Positions 53,179-62,217 of a DNA stretch of 64,000 nt are shown one piece after another. The number at the start of each line of letters is the position of its first letter. The first letter of the stretch is position 1. The translations under genes and the position numbers were made by a program. The notes under the pieces were generated by a model. The model did no database searches. It saw only the letters and a program-made list of their open reading frames with translations, and was not told the origin of the DNA. The stretch is from DTWD01 sp963662965. Its GTDB lineage: Bacteria; Acidobacteriota; Vicinamibacteria; Vicinamibacterales; UBA8438. The stretch is taken from NCBI GenBank assembly GCA_963662965.1, contig OY759970.1:744001-808000 (forward strand). The letters run 5' to 3'.

Positions 53179-54606
53179 GTGCCCGATCTGTTCTACCGCA
53201 CGGCCGCCGATCTCGCGCAGCTGATCGCCACCCGCGACGTCTCTGCCGTCGAGGTTATGGACGCGCATCTTGCGCGCATCGAGCAGGTCAATCCGGCCCT
53301 CAACGCCGTCGTGACGCTGGTCCCTGAAGCGGCCCGGCGCGCGGCCGTGGCCGCCGACGAAGCGGTGGCGCGCGGTGATGCGCTCGGCCCGCTCCACGGA
53401 TTGCCGGTCGCCCACAAGGACCTGACCCGCACCAAAGGGATCCGGACCACCTTCGGGTCGAAGGTGTTTGAGCACTTCGTGCCCGAGGAGGACGCGCTGA
53501 TTGTGGAGCGCCTCCGCGCCGCCGGTGCCATCACGATCGGGAAAACCAACACGCCAGAGTTTGGCGCCGGGTCGCAAACATTCAACGATGTCTTCGGCGC
53601 GACGCTCAATCCCTACGACCCGACCAAGACCTGCGGCGGGAGCAGCGGCGGCAGCGCCGTGGCATTGGCTGCCGGGATGGTGCCGATCGCCGACGGGAGC
53701 GATCTGGGGGGGTCATTGCGCAACCCGGCAAGCTTTTGCAACGTGGTCGGCTTCCGTCCGTCACCCGGTCGGGTCCCGGTCTGGCCCACTCAGGCGGCCT
53801 GGTTTCCGATGGGCGTCCAGGGACCGATGGCGCGCACCGTGGCCGACGTGGCGCTCGCCTTGAGCGCGATTGCGGGGCCGGATGCCCGCACGCCGCTCTC
53901 GCTGCCCGAGCCCGGGGCGGTCTTCGACCGGCCGCTGGCACGCGACTTTGACCGAACGGTGATCGCGTGGGCCCCGGACTTCGCGGGCCTGCCCTTCGAC
54001 CCGCGGGTCACCACCGTCGTCGAGGCCCAACGCGGCACGTTCGAGCGGCTGGGCTGCACGCTCGAATGCGCCGGACCGGACATGACCGATGCCGACGTCG
54101 TCTTCAAGGCGTGGCGCGCGTGGTATTTCGAGCTGTGCTACGGGTCGCTGCTCGACGCGCACCGCAACGCGATGAAGGACACGGTCGTCTGGAACATCGA
54201 GGAAGGACGCAAGCTGACCGGACCGCAGCTGGGCGAGATGGCCAGGAAGCGGACGGCGCTGCTCGAACGGGTGCAACGCTTCATGGATCAGTACGACTTC
54301 CTCGTGTTGCCGGTCAGTCAGGTGCCTCCGTTCGATGTCACGCAGCCGTATATAAGCGAGATCAATGGCGTCGCGATGGAGACCTACGTAGACTGGATGA
54401 GCTCGTGTGCGTTCATCTCGGTCCTCGGGCGGCCGGCGGTGTCGGTCCCGTGCGGCTTCACCGACGACGGGCTCCCGGTCGGCGTCCAGATCGTCGGGCC
54501 GCAACAGGACGACTTTGGCGTGCTCCAGCTCGCCCATGCATTCGAACGAAGCTCGGGTTTTGGACGGCGTCGTCCGTCCCTCGATACGATGATGGCCAGC
54601 GTGTAG
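53179..54606 (+). CDS. Amidase (amidase signature family)
   Basis: A 475-residue enzyme starting with GTG 53179. The catalytic triad of amidase-signature enzymes is visible: Lys80 in GLPVAHKDLT, the cis-Ser at 155 in CGGSSGGSAVALAAG and the nucleophile Ser179 in DGSDLGGSLRNPA. No signal peptide, so cytoplasmic. It could act on small amides or as a GatA-like enzyme, but no gatB or gatC is nearby, so a stand-alone amidase is more likely. The next gene follows 26 nt downstream on the same strand. Stop is TAG. Confidence 0.9.
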   Translation: MPDLFYRTAADLAQLIATRDVSAVEVMDAHLARIEQVNPALNAVVTLVPEAARRAAVAADEAVARGDALGPLHGLPVAHKDLTRTKGIRTTFGSKVFEHFVPEEDALIVERLRAAGAITIGKTNTPEFGAGSQTFNDVFGATLNPYDPTKTCGGSSGGSAVALAAGMVPIADGSDLGGSLRNPASFCNVVGFRPSPGRVPVWPTQAAWFPMGVQGPMARTVADVALALSAIAGPDARTPLSLPEPGAVFDRPLARDFDRTVIAWAPDFAGLPFDPRVTTVVEAQRGTFERLGCTLECAGPDMTDADVVFKAWRAWYFELCYGSLLDAHRNAMKDTVVWNIEEGRKLTGPQLGEMARKRTALLERVQRFMDQYDFLVLPVSQVPPFDVTQPYISEINGVAMETYVDWMSSCAFISVLGRPAVSVPCGFTDDGLPVGVQIVGPQQDDFGVLQLAHAFERSSGFGRRRPSLDTMMASV

Positions 54607-54632
54607 GCCGCACTATACGGAAGAGGTAGCCG

Positions 54633-56807
54633 ATGACACTCCAACGACGTCTCATTGCGTTCCTGACGGTCTCGCTCGTCGCGGCGATTGGCTTCGGCGT
54701 CGGCGACACGTCGGGCCGGCAAGCGGTCACCCTCGACGCCGACGACATCGGCGGAGTCGTTCGCAGCGCGAACGGCCCAGAGGCGGGCGTGTGGGTGATC
54801 GCCGAAACCGACGACTTCAACACGCTCTACCGCAAGATCGTCGTCACCGACGACGACGGCCGGTACGTGCTGCCCGACCTCCCGGACGGTCGCTACGACA
54901 TCTGGGTGCGCGGCTACGGGTTGACCGACTCGGCGAAAGTCACCGGCCGTCCCGGTGCGTCGCTCGACCTGAGCGCGACGGTCGCCGCGACCCCCCAAGA
55001 GGCATCGGCGGTCTACCCGGCCAATTACTGGTACTCGCTGATGGAAGTGCCGGCCGCGAGCGAGTTTCCGGGTACCGGACCGAGCGGCAATGGCATCGCC
55101 CCCGGGATGCGGACACAGGCGCACTGGATCGACACCCTAAAGCAAGGCTGCCAGCTCTGCCACCAACTCGGCAACCGGGCGACCCGGGAGGTCCCAAATC
55201 CAGACGCGTTCGACTCGACCGAGGCAGCGTGGGCGCACCGCATCATGACCGGACAGCGCGCGCAAACGATGGGGGCCTATATCGGCCGGTTCGGACGCGA
55301 CCGCGGCATCGCCAGTTACGCCGACTGGACCGACCGCATCAGCGCCGGCGAGGTGCCCGAGCAGCCGCCACGGCCGAGCGGGCGGGAGCGAGACGTCGTG
55401 TTGACGATATGGGAATGGGGCGGCGACGCGGCTTACATTCACGACGAGATCGCGAGTGACAAGCGCGATCCGCGCGTCAATGCCGACGGCCCGGTCTATG
55501 GCGTCGAGTTTGCCAACGACAAGCTCGTCTGGGTCGACCCGGTGACCAACGAGGCGAAGGAAGTCGCCCTCCCGTTGCGCGACACGCCAGGCGACGGCGA
55601 TTACGAGTCGTATATCGCGCAGGAGATGCCGAACCCGTCGTTCTACTACGGCGACGAGCTGATCTGGGACAACCCGGGCAATCCGCACAACCCGATGATG
55701 GACGGTCAGGGCCGGGTCTGGATGACGCACCAGATACGCGGACCGGGCAACCCGGCGTGGTGCCGGGAGGGCTCGAGTAACCCGTTTGCGCAGTACTACC
55801 CACTGGAGCGGGCGGCGCGCCACGCGGCGTACTTCGACCCGGCGAGCGAAGAAGTGGCGCTGATCGACACCTGCTTCAACACCCACCACCTGCAGTTTGG
55901 ATTCGACGCCGACAACACGCTCTACTTCAGCTCGGTGAGTGACGTGATCGGCTGGGTCAACACAAAGACCTACGAGGACACGGGCGACGAGCAGGTCTCG
56001 CAAGGCTGGTGCCCGACGATCGTCGATACGACCGGCGACGGCCGCATTGGCGAGTGGACAGCCTATCGCGACGACCCCGATCCGACCAAGGATCGACAGA
56101 TGGGCCGGGGCTGGTACGGCATCGTGCCAGACCCGACCGCGGACCGCGTGGTCTGGGCGGCGTCAGGCGGCGTCCCGGGCCAGATCGCACGCCTGTCGCT
56201 CGGCGACAACCCGCCGGAGACCTGCATCACAGAGTACTACCAGCCGCCGTTCGACAATGCCGATGCGCCGATCCAGGGCTACTCGCCGCGCGGCGTCGAC
56301 ATCGATCAGAACGGCATCGTCTGGACGGCGCTGTCGGGGAGCGGGCACTTCGCCAAGTTCGACCGCAGCCAGTGCGCGGTCTTGAATGGACCAACCGCGA
56401 CCGGCCAGCACTGCCCCGAAGGGTGGACACTCTACGCCACGCCCGGTCCGCAGATGAAGGGTGTGAACGACCACGGCAGCGCCGACTTCCACTACTACAA
56501 CTGGGTCGACCAGTTCGACACTCTTGGCCTTGGTGAGAACGTGCCGATCGCGACCGGCTCCACGTCCGATTCGCTCCTGGCCTTCCTCCCCGAGGACGAG
56601 GAGTTCGTCATCATGCGCGTCCCCTACCCGCTCGGCTTCTACTCGCGCGGGATGGACGGGCGGATCGACGATCCGGACGCCGGATGGAAGGGGCGAGCCG
56701 TCTGGGCAGACTACGGGACCAATGCCGTCTGGCACACCGAGGGCGGCAAGGGCTCGCAGAGCAACCTGGTAAAGTTCCAGGTGAGGCCGGACCCGTTGGC
56801 GCATTAA
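54633..56807 (+). CDS. Exported monohaem carboxypeptidase-regulatory/propeller protein
   Basis: A 724-residue protein with an N-terminal signal (MTLQRRLIAFLTVSLVAAIG). Residues about 36-118 form a carboxypeptidase-regulatory-like beta-sandwich (GGVVRSANGPEAGVWVIAET, DDDGRYVLPDLPDGRYDIWV). One c-type haem site follows at Cys173-Gln-Leu-Cys176-His177, and from about 280 onward comes a streptogramin-lyase-like propeller (MMDGQGRVWMTHQIRGPGNP, SPRGVDIDQNGIVWTALSGS). Such proteins are frequent in acidobacteria; their substrate is unknown. The single haem suggests a redox or binding role in the periplasm. It is probably co-transcribed with the amidase. Confidence 0.75.
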   Translation: MTLQRRLIAFLTVSLVAAIGFGVGDTSGRQAVTLDADDIGGVVRSANGPEAGVWVIAETDDFNTLYRKIVVTDDDGRYVLPDLPDGRYDIWVRGYGLTDSAKVTGRPGASLDLSATVAATPQEASAVYPANYWYSLMEVPAASEFPGTGPSGNGIAPGMRTQAHWIDTLKQGCQLCHQLGNRATREVPNPDAFDSTEAAWAHRIMTGQRAQTMGAYIGRFGRDRGIASYADWTDRISAGEVPEQPPRPSGRERDVVLTIWEWGGDAAYIHDEIASDKRDPRVNADGPVYGVEFANDKLVWVDPVTNEAKEVALPLRDTPGDGDYESYIAQEMPNPSFYYGDELIWDNPGNPHNPMMDGQGRVWMTHQIRGPGNPAWCREGSSNPFAQYYPLERAARHAAYFDPASEEVALIDTCFNTHHLQFGFDADNTLYFSSVSDVIGWVNTKTYEDTGDEQVSQGWCPTIVDTTGDGRIGEWTAYRDDPDPTKDRQMGRGWYGIVPDPTADRVVWAASGGVPGQIARLSLGDNPPETCITEYYQPPFDNADAPIQGYSPRGVDIDQNGIVWTALSGSGHFAKFDRSQCAVLNGPTATGQHCPEGWTLYATPGPQMKGVNDHGSADFHYYNWVDQFDTLGLGENVPIATGSTSDSLLAFLPEDEEFVIMRVPYPLGFYSRGMDGRIDDPDAGWKGRAVWADYGTNAVWHTEGGKGSQSNLVKFQVRPDPLAH

Positions 56808-56903
56808 TCAGACGGGGCTGGCTGCCCCGAACCCCGCCGGCAGCACTCGCGGGGGCCACTTCGCCCCACTCCGTGCCGCGGGGGCACGCTGTGCGCGCCC
56901 TGG

Positions 56904-58418
56904 CTACTCGTCGACCTGGTATCTACCGCGGATCGGTCGGCCCGGGCGGACGTCCTCGCGCAAGGTGCCGTCGCGGACGACGAACGTCCCGGCCACGAGC
57001 ACATACTCGATGCCGGCCGAGTACTGGTCGGGCGCGTCGTACGTGGCGCGATCGATGATCCGGTCCGGGTCGAAGATCGTCAGGTCGGCGTCGCTCCCAA
57101 CCTGGACACGCCCTTTCCGCGCCATCTCGGGCACGACCGATTCGAGTCGCTGCGCCGGCAACAGCGTCATCTTCCTGAGCGCGTCTGGCAGCGACAACAC
57201 GCCGCGGTCGCGCGCGTAGTGCCCGAGAATCCGCGAGAACGTGCCGGCTCCCCTCGGGTGCGCACGCCCCTCGCTAAACGGAATGCCGTCACTGGCGGCG
57301 ATCACGTCGGGCTGGCTCACAATCCACTCGTTGGCCTCTTCGGCACGGCCATGCATGATCACCCAGCCCCCTTGTTGCCGGTACGTCGCGAACGTCTCGC
57401 GCGTGAGCCGTTCGCCGGTGTCGACCCATTGCAGGGTGCGATAGGCGTCGGCCGGACGGTCGTCCCAGCTGTCAAACAGCGGGGATTCGATGAGCGACGC
57501 GCTCGCCGTGTAGGGATAAGCCTCGGTCGTGACGTCGACACCGCGGTCACGCGCGCCGCGGATCAGCGCCAGCGCCTCCTCCGAGCGGGCGCCGGAGGTG
57601 CTGTTCATGTGCACGATGTGCAGCGCCGCTCCGGTTGACGCCGCGTTCGCGATCACCTCCTGGAACGGCGCCAAGGGGCCGCCCCGCACGAAATCAGCGG
57701 CCGAGCGCAGGTGGACGAACGACGGCACGCCGGACGCCGACGCGACCCCAAAGAGCTGCAAGAGCTCGCGATGGCTCACGCCCGGTGTATAGCTGAGACC
57801 GAAGCCAAACCCGATCCCGCCCTCGCGTAGCCCGCGCTCCATCAGCGCTTGCAAACGGTCGAGCTCCTGGTCGGTCGCGGCCCGGTAGAGGGTGTCGTCG
57901 CCGCTCTCGCCGAGCGAGAACGTCCCGTCGGAGTTGCTCCGCGCGAACACGCTGCCCATCGCGCGCACGCGCGCGCCTTGGTGACTCACCGACGCCCCGT
58001 AGTTGATCAGCCCGGCCTCGGCGCGCCGCTCGTACCAACGGTCGACCGGGAAGACGCCGATCTCTAGCTCAAGCGCCGTGGTGACGCCGTCCATCACCTG
58101 AAACCGACTGCTCGCCGGGTCCTGCCCATGGGCGTGGAGGTCGATAAATCCGGGCGCGACGACGAGCCCCGTTGCATCGATGGTCTCGGCCGCCGTTAGC
58201 GGAGCGTGCGAGAGTGCGACCACAGCCCCGTCGCGGATACCGACGTGCCGCACATCGTCGAGCCCGCTCTCAGGATCGATGACTCGTCCGTTCGCAATGA
58301 CCAGATCGAATGTTCCGGTTTCGTCGGCCGCCTTTGGGGCGGGTTCCTCCTTCGTCGCACAGGCGTATACGCCAGCAACCAGAATCAAGAAACACACGCG
58401 CGCTCCGCTCCCGCGCAT
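56904..58418 (-). CDS. N-acyl-D-amino-acid deacylase-like lipoprotein (amidohydrolase)
   Basis: A 504-residue protein from ATG 58418. MRGSGARVCFLILVAGVYAC is a lipoprotein signal with a VYAC lipobox. The enzyme part begins FDLVIANGRVIDPESGLDDV and has the metal site VAPGFIDLHAHGQDP of the amidohydrolase superfamily. Other blocks include HIVHMNSTSG, VTTEAYPYTASASLIESP and AASDGIPFSEGRAHPRGAGT, all usual for D-aminoacylase/dihydroorotase-like enzymes. It hydrolyses N-acyl groups, most likely from D-amino acids, at the membrane. Its ATG overlaps the TGA of the transporter gene by 1 nt, linking hydrolysis with uptake. Confidence 0.85.
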   Translation of the reverse strand: MRGSGARVCFLILVAGVYACATKEEPAPKAADETGTFDLVIANGRVIDPESGLDDVRHVGIRDGAVVALSHAPLTAAETIDATGLVVAPGFIDLHAHGQDPASSRFQVMDGVTTALELEIGVFPVDRWYERRAEAGLINYGASVSHQGARVRAMGSVFARSNSDGTFSLGESGDDTLYRAATDQELDRLQALMERGLREGGIGFGFGLSYTPGVSHRELLQLFGVASASGVPSFVHLRSAADFVRGGPLAPFQEVIANAASTGAALHIVHMNSTSGARSEEALALIRGARDRGVDVTTEAYPYTASASLIESPLFDSWDDRPADAYRTLQWVDTGERLTRETFATYRQQGGWVIMHGRAEEANEWIVSQPDVIAASDGIPFSEGRAHPRGAGTFSRILGHYARDRGVLSLPDALRKMTLLPAQRLESVVPEMARKGRVQVGSDADLTIFDPDRIIDRATYDAPDQYSAGIEYVLVAGTFVVRDGTLREDVRPGRPIRGRYQVDE

Positions 58419-59827
58419 CACCACAGCCCAAGCACCTTCCACCACACGCTGCCCACGGCGAGCCACACGGTCAAGTTGAGCACCGACGCGTAGAAGCCGA
58501 CACGCCACCAATCACGCAAGCTCACGTACCCCTCGATAAAAATCACCGGTGAGGTGGTCGTCCCGTAGTGGGTCAGCCCCGCCTGCAGATTGTTGATGAA
58601 CAGCAGGCTGTAGACAACCACCGCCGGCGGGGCGCCCACACCGACGAGCAAGGTAATGAACGGCACGTACAGGGCGAGGGCATGCACCGTCGTGCTGGCG
58701 AAGAAGTAGTGCGTGTAAAAGTAGACGACGAGCGTCGCCACGAACACGACGAACCATGGCACCCCCACAAACCAGCTGCCGACCCAAGCGGCAAACACCA
58801 TCGTCGAACCTGTCTCGTTGAGCAGGCCACCCATCGTCAGCAACCCGCCGTACCACACGAAGACGTCCCACGCCGAGTGCTCGCCGAGCGCGGCGTCCCA
58901 GGTGAGCGCTCCGGTCACGAACAACACACCGAGACCGACGAACGCCACCAAGCCCGGAGACAGCCAGTCGAGGTAGGACGATGCGACCCAGAAGCCAATG
59001 AGGAAGAAAAACACGCCAAGGACGATCGCTTCCCTCCCTCGTATCGAACCGAGCTTGTCGAGCTCTCGCTGTGCGAACTCGGGCGCCGCGGGTGTGCGCT
59101 CGATCTCCGGACGGAGCATCCGCAGCACGAGGTACGGCACCGCGAGGCTCGACACGATCCCCGGCACGAGACCGGCGACGAACCAGCTGATCCAGGTCAC
59201 CTCGATTCCGGTCGCCTCGCGCGCGAGATCGCCCAACAACAGGTTGGCGGCGCTGCTGAAGAAGAACATCGCCGAGGCGACGACGCTCGTCTGATACATG
59301 CAGGTCATCAGATAGGTGCCGAGACGCGGCGCCGTCTTGCCCGGCTCCGACTCGTACAGGCTGCTGATGCTGCGCGCGATCGGGAAGACGATGCTCGCCG
59401 ACCGTGCCGTGATCGACGGAACGCCGGTCGCGAGCGTCACGTCCGTGAGGTGCAGGGCGTAGCCGAGCCCGAGTGAGGTCTTGCCGATCGCACGGATGAA
59501 CCAGAGGGCGATGCGGCGTGCGAGCCCGCAGTCGCGCAGCGCGCGCGACATCAACATCGCCGCGAGCACCATCCAGACCGATGCGGCGGAGTAGCCGGTC
59601 AGCGCACGCTCCATCGGCACACCGCCGATGAGGATCAACATCGTGATGCCGAGCAGCACCACTTGTGACCCGGGCAGCGGCTGAAGCATCAGCCCGGCGA
59701 TGGTGGCGAAGAAGATGCCGGTGACCCGCCACCCTTGGGCATCGACGCCGTCCGGCGCTGGCAAGACGTGCGCGACGATGACGTAGATCGCGAGCAGGGC
59801 GAGAAGCCGCGACGGCTTGCTGGCCAT
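58418..59827 (-). CDS. DASS/SLC13-family anion transporter
   Basis: A 469-residue protein with 11-12 predicted membrane helices. It carries DASS blocks: LATGVPSITARSASIVFPIA with the conserved S-x-T region, MYQTSVVASAMFFFSSAANL, GGLLTMGGLLNETGST and THYFFASTTVHALALYV. The family moves dicarboxylates, sulfate or related anions with sodium or by exchange. It is the middle gene of a three-gene operon: 11 nt after the thiolase and overlapping the deacylase, which suggests uptake of the product of the deacylase or of an aromatic acid. Confidence 0.85.
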   Translation of the reverse strand: MASKPSRLLALLAIYVIVAHVLPAPDGVDAQGWRVTGIFFATIAGLMLQPLPGSQVVLLGITMLILIGGVPMERALTGYSAASVWMVLAAMLMSRALRDCGLARRIALWFIRAIGKTSLGLGYALHLTDVTLATGVPSITARSASIVFPIARSISSLYESEPGKTAPRLGTYLMTCMYQTSVVASAMFFFSSAANLLLGDLAREATGIEVTWISWFVAGLVPGIVSSLAVPYLVLRMLRPEIERTPAAPEFAQRELDKLGSIRGREAIVLGVFFFLIGFWVASSYLDWLSPGLVAFVGLGVLFVTGALTWDAALGEHSAWDVFVWYGGLLTMGGLLNETGSTMVFAAWVGSWFVGVPWFVVFVATLVVYFYTHYFFASTTVHALALYVPFITLLVGVGAPPAVVVYSLLFINNLQAGLTHYGTTTSPVIFIEGYVSLRDWWRVGFYASVLNLTVWLAVGSVWWKVLGLW

Positions 59828-59838
59828 CGGGTGGGTGG

Positions 59839-61050
59839 CTAGCGGACGCGCTCCACGACGGCGGCGAGACCCTGGCCGACGCCGATACAGAGCGTCACCA
59901 AAGCGTACCGGCCTTCGATCCGCTGTAACTGCCGGACCGCCGTCAACGTGAGACGAGCGCCGGACGCGCCGAGCGGATGACCGACGGCAATGGCTCCCCC
60001 GTTGGGGTTCACCCGGCTGTCGTCGTCCGCGATCTCGAGGAGCTTCAGACAGCCGAGCACCTGGGTGGCAAACGCCTCATTGATCTCGATCACGTCCATG
60101 TCGGCCAGCGTGAGACCGGCGCGGTCGAGCGCCTTCTTCGACGCGGGAACCGGTCCGAGCCCCATCACCCGCGGCTCGACGCCGGCCGCGGCGGCCGACA
60201 CGATCCGGGCGATTGGTGTTGCGCCAACCCGCTCGCCGACGTCGCGCGACCCGACGATGAGCGCCACCGCGCCGTCATTGATGCCAGACGCGTTGCCCGC
60301 AGTCACCACCCCGCCCTCGCCGAGGGGGCGCAGCGTCGATAACTTTGCGACGTCGGTGCCGGGGCGAGGATGCTCGTCGTCCGCCACGACGAGCTCAGAG
60401 GTTTGGCCGCGCGGGCGCCCCGGCACGGTGACCGGATGGAGCTCGCCCGAATAGAAGCAGGCCGACTTGGCGCTGGCGTATTTCGCCTGCGAGCCGGCGG
60501 CAAATCGGTCGCTCGCCTCGCGCGTGATGCCAAGATCCTTGGCGACCTCTTCGGCCGTCTCGTGCATCGCATGATCGCCGTAGGCCGCGGTCGCCTTCGG
60601 ATTCGGAAATCGAGAACCGAGCGTCGTGTCGAAGGCGGTGAGCTGTCGCCCGTAGGCACGCTCCGACTTTGCCATCACGAATGGCGCGCGGCTCATGCTC
60701 TCGACACCGCCAACGACGAAGAGGTCGCCCTGTCCGCAGGCCACCGCCCGCGAGGCGTCGACGACGGCGGCCAGCCCGCTGGCGCAGAGCCGGTTGACGG
60801 TCATCCCCGCGACCTCGACCGGCAAGCCGGCAAGCAAACCCGCTCGTCGGGCGACATTGCGACAGTCCTCGCCCGCTTGGTTCGTGCAGCCGGCAATGAC
60901 GTCCTCGAACTGATCACCACTGAAGGGACTGCGCTCGACGACGGTGCGGATTACCTCCGCGAGCAGGTCGTCGGGCCGCACCGGGGCAATGGCGCCCGCG
61001 TGGCGGCCAAACGGTGTTCGGAGTCCGTCGTAGATAAAGGCGTCGGTCAT
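59839..61050 (-). CDS. Acetyl-CoA acyltransferase (thiolase; 3-oxoadipyl-CoA thiolase-like)
   Basis: A 403-residue thiolase from ATG 61050. The N terminus TDAFIYDGLRTPFGRHAGAI and GCTNQAGEDCRNVARRAGLL are typical of PcaF/PaaJ-type 3-oxoadipyl-CoA thiolases. The nucleophile Cys is in VNRLCASGLAAV, the His in GHPLGASGARL and the second Cys in LCIGVGQGLAAV. The expected reaction is thiolytic cleavage of 3-oxoadipyl-CoA or another 3-ketoacyl-CoA. No other pca or paa gene is in the window, so the specificity is not certain. Upstream codons above ATG 61050 are not conserved. Stop is TAG. Confidence 0.85.
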   Translation of the reverse strand: MTDAFIYDGLRTPFGRHAGAIAPVRPDDLLAEVIRTVVERSPFSGDQFEDVIAGCTNQAGEDCRNVARRAGLLAGLPVEVAGMTVNRLCASGLAAVVDASRAVACGQGDLFVVGGVESMSRAPFVMAKSERAYGRQLTAFDTTLGSRFPNPKATAAYGDHAMHETAEEVAKDLGITREASDRFAAGSQAKYASAKSACFYSGELHPVTVPGRPRGQTSELVVADDEHPRPGTDVAKLSTLRPLGEGGVVTAGNASGINDGAVALIVGSRDVGERVGATPIARIVSAAAAGVEPRVMGLGPVPASKKALDRAGLTLADMDVIEINEAFATQVLGCLKLLEIADDDSRVNPNGGAIAVGHPLGASGARLTLTAVRQLQRIEGRYALVTLCIGVGQGLAAVVERVR

Positions 61051-61113
61051 CGGGTGATATCTCTCGGGTCCATAATCCGGAGAATCGCGTGCGGACGATT
61101 CTCTCACGTTGGA

Positions 61114-61133
61114 GTGCTATCATTTAATAGCAC
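61114..61133 (+). promoter_or_regulatory. Operator-like dyad upstream of the RelE-type antitoxin
   Basis: GTGCTAT (61114-61120) and ATAGCAC (61127-61133) form a perfect 7-bp inverted repeat with a 6-bp spacer. It overlaps a -10-like TATCAT and ends 14 bp before the antitoxin start. Antitoxins of this class usually autorepress through such a site. Confidence 0.55.
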
Positions 61134-61147
61134 GCGAGGGGACTCCG

Positions 61148-61366
61148 ATGTCGACTGTGCAAATCAACGTCAGGGTAGACGCCGCGCTCAAGAACGCGGT
61201 CGACAAGTACTGTCGCTCGCGTGGTATCGCCGTAAATTATTTCGTCCGAGAGGCGTTGATCGACCGCCTCGAAGAGCTCAAGGATATTGAAGATCTGAGG
61301 CAGATCCGACACGAGCCGACCCGGCCGCTGAGCGACGTGCTCGAAGAGCTGGACTTCGATGGCTAA
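61148..61366 (+). CDS. Type II antitoxin (RelB/ribbon-helix-helix type)
   Basis: A 72-residue protein from ATG 61148 (MSTVQINVRVDAALKNAVDK), with the ribbon strand VQINVRVD and a helix pair (YCRSRGIAVNYFVREALIDR), followed by an acidic tail that would wrap the toxin. The 13 codons upstream in frame are not conserved. Its stop is 12 nt before the toxin ATG. Confidence 0.8.
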   Translation: MSTVQINVRVDAALKNAVDKYCRSRGIAVNYFVREALIDRLEELKDIEDLRQIRHEPTRPLSDVLEELDFDG

Positions 61367-61367
61367 T

Positions 61368-61391
61368 TGGTCCCGGTCATGACCGGGACCA
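61368..61391 (+). repeat. Perfect 24-bp palindrome over the toxin start
   Basis: Bases 61368-61391 are a perfect palindrome (half-site TGGTCCCGGTCA). Its centre falls inside the ATG of the toxin (61379-61381). As RNA it would fold into a strong 10-11-bp hairpin around the start codon, hiding it and any upstream ribosome site. Confidence 0.8.
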
Positions 61392-61657
61392 CTAAGGCCA
61401 CCCGCTACCACATTGAGCTCTCCAGAACCGCCGAGAAACAGCTACGAACAATTCCGAGAACCGACCAAATCCGCGTCGTCGCCTCGAGCCAGGCGCTGGC
61501 AACGGATCCCCGGCCGCGAGGGACGCGCAAGCTCGCAGGCTACGATGATGTGTTCCGCATTCGCGTCGGGATCTACCGGGTCATCTACAGCGTGTCCGCC
61601 AAGACGGTGATCGTCACCGGGTTCAAGATCGGTTACCGGGGCGATGTCTATCGGTAA
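61379..61657 (+). CDS. RelE/ParE-family toxin
   Basis: A 92-residue protein from ATG 61379. It has the RelE-fold pattern: RYHIELSRTAEKQLRTIPRT, a GTRKLAGYDDVFRIRVGIYR core and the terminal strand VIVTGFKIGYRGDVYR. Many RelE toxins cut mRNA on the ribosome; ParE members act on gyrase. The R-I-R-V-G-x-Y-R-V-I-Y block fits the RelE side. TTG 61367 in frame is an alternative start. The gene follows its antitoxin and a palindrome that may limit its translation. Confidence 0.85.
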   Translation: MTGTTKATRYHIELSRTAEKQLRTIPRTDQIRVVASSQALATDPRPRGTRKLAGYDDVFRIRVGIYRVIYSVSAKTVIVTGFKIGYRGDVYR

Positions 61658-61788
61658 GTGCTCCGCACCGCGTGTCGACTACGGCACCGGACGCGCGCCG
61701 TGAACTCCCTGAGTGGATTATTGCTCGTACCGACGACGGCAAGGCACCCGATCAAGCCAAAGGCCGATCGGTCGACAGGGCTCGACCG

Positions 61789-62217
61789 TCACGCCAACGG
61801 ATTGACGTAATCGATACCCGGGAATCGTCTGAAGTCGTTATCCGTCGAGTGCAGCGTGGCGCCGTGCTCGAGTGCGAGCGCGGCAACGTGCGCGTCGGAT
61901 GTTAGATTGGCGGCAGTGCCTACCGCTCGGAGCAGGTTTCGCAACACGGCCCAGTGATTCGTTCCAGGACCAACCGCCGAGGCATACGGCTGATCAAGCC
62001 ACGAGTCGACGTACTCCAAGGCCTCCGAGGGGTTGAGCGGACGCGCGAGTATGCCATCTCGCGTCGTAATGCGGAGAAACGCCAGCAGCGCCACCCACGG
62101 GAATCTGACCGGCTCCTCACTCGAGAGCAGGTGTTCGAGCCACCGTCGCGCTTCCGGATGGTGCGGCGAGTCGGAATCGACGGCGTAGATCAGGAGATTC
62201 GCATCGACGAAGATCAC
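61789..62217 (-). CDS. vapC: VapC-family PIN-domain toxin
   Basis: A 142-residue PIN nuclease. Acidic residues are in MIFVDANLLIYAVD (first Asp), the Glu in PSEALEYVDSW, the Asp in NLTSDAHVAALALEHG and the late STDNDFRRF Asp pair. PIN toxins cleave specific RNAs. The ATG overlaps the stop of the antitoxin gene by 4 nt (62214-62217). Confidence 0.9.
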   Translation of the reverse strand: MIFVDANLLIYAVDSDSPHHPEARRWLEHLLSSEEPVRFPWVALLAFLRITTRDGILARPLNPSEALEYVDSWLDQPYASAVGPGTNHWAVLRNLLRAVGTAANLTSDAHVAALALEHGATLHSTDNDFRRFPGIDYVNPLA

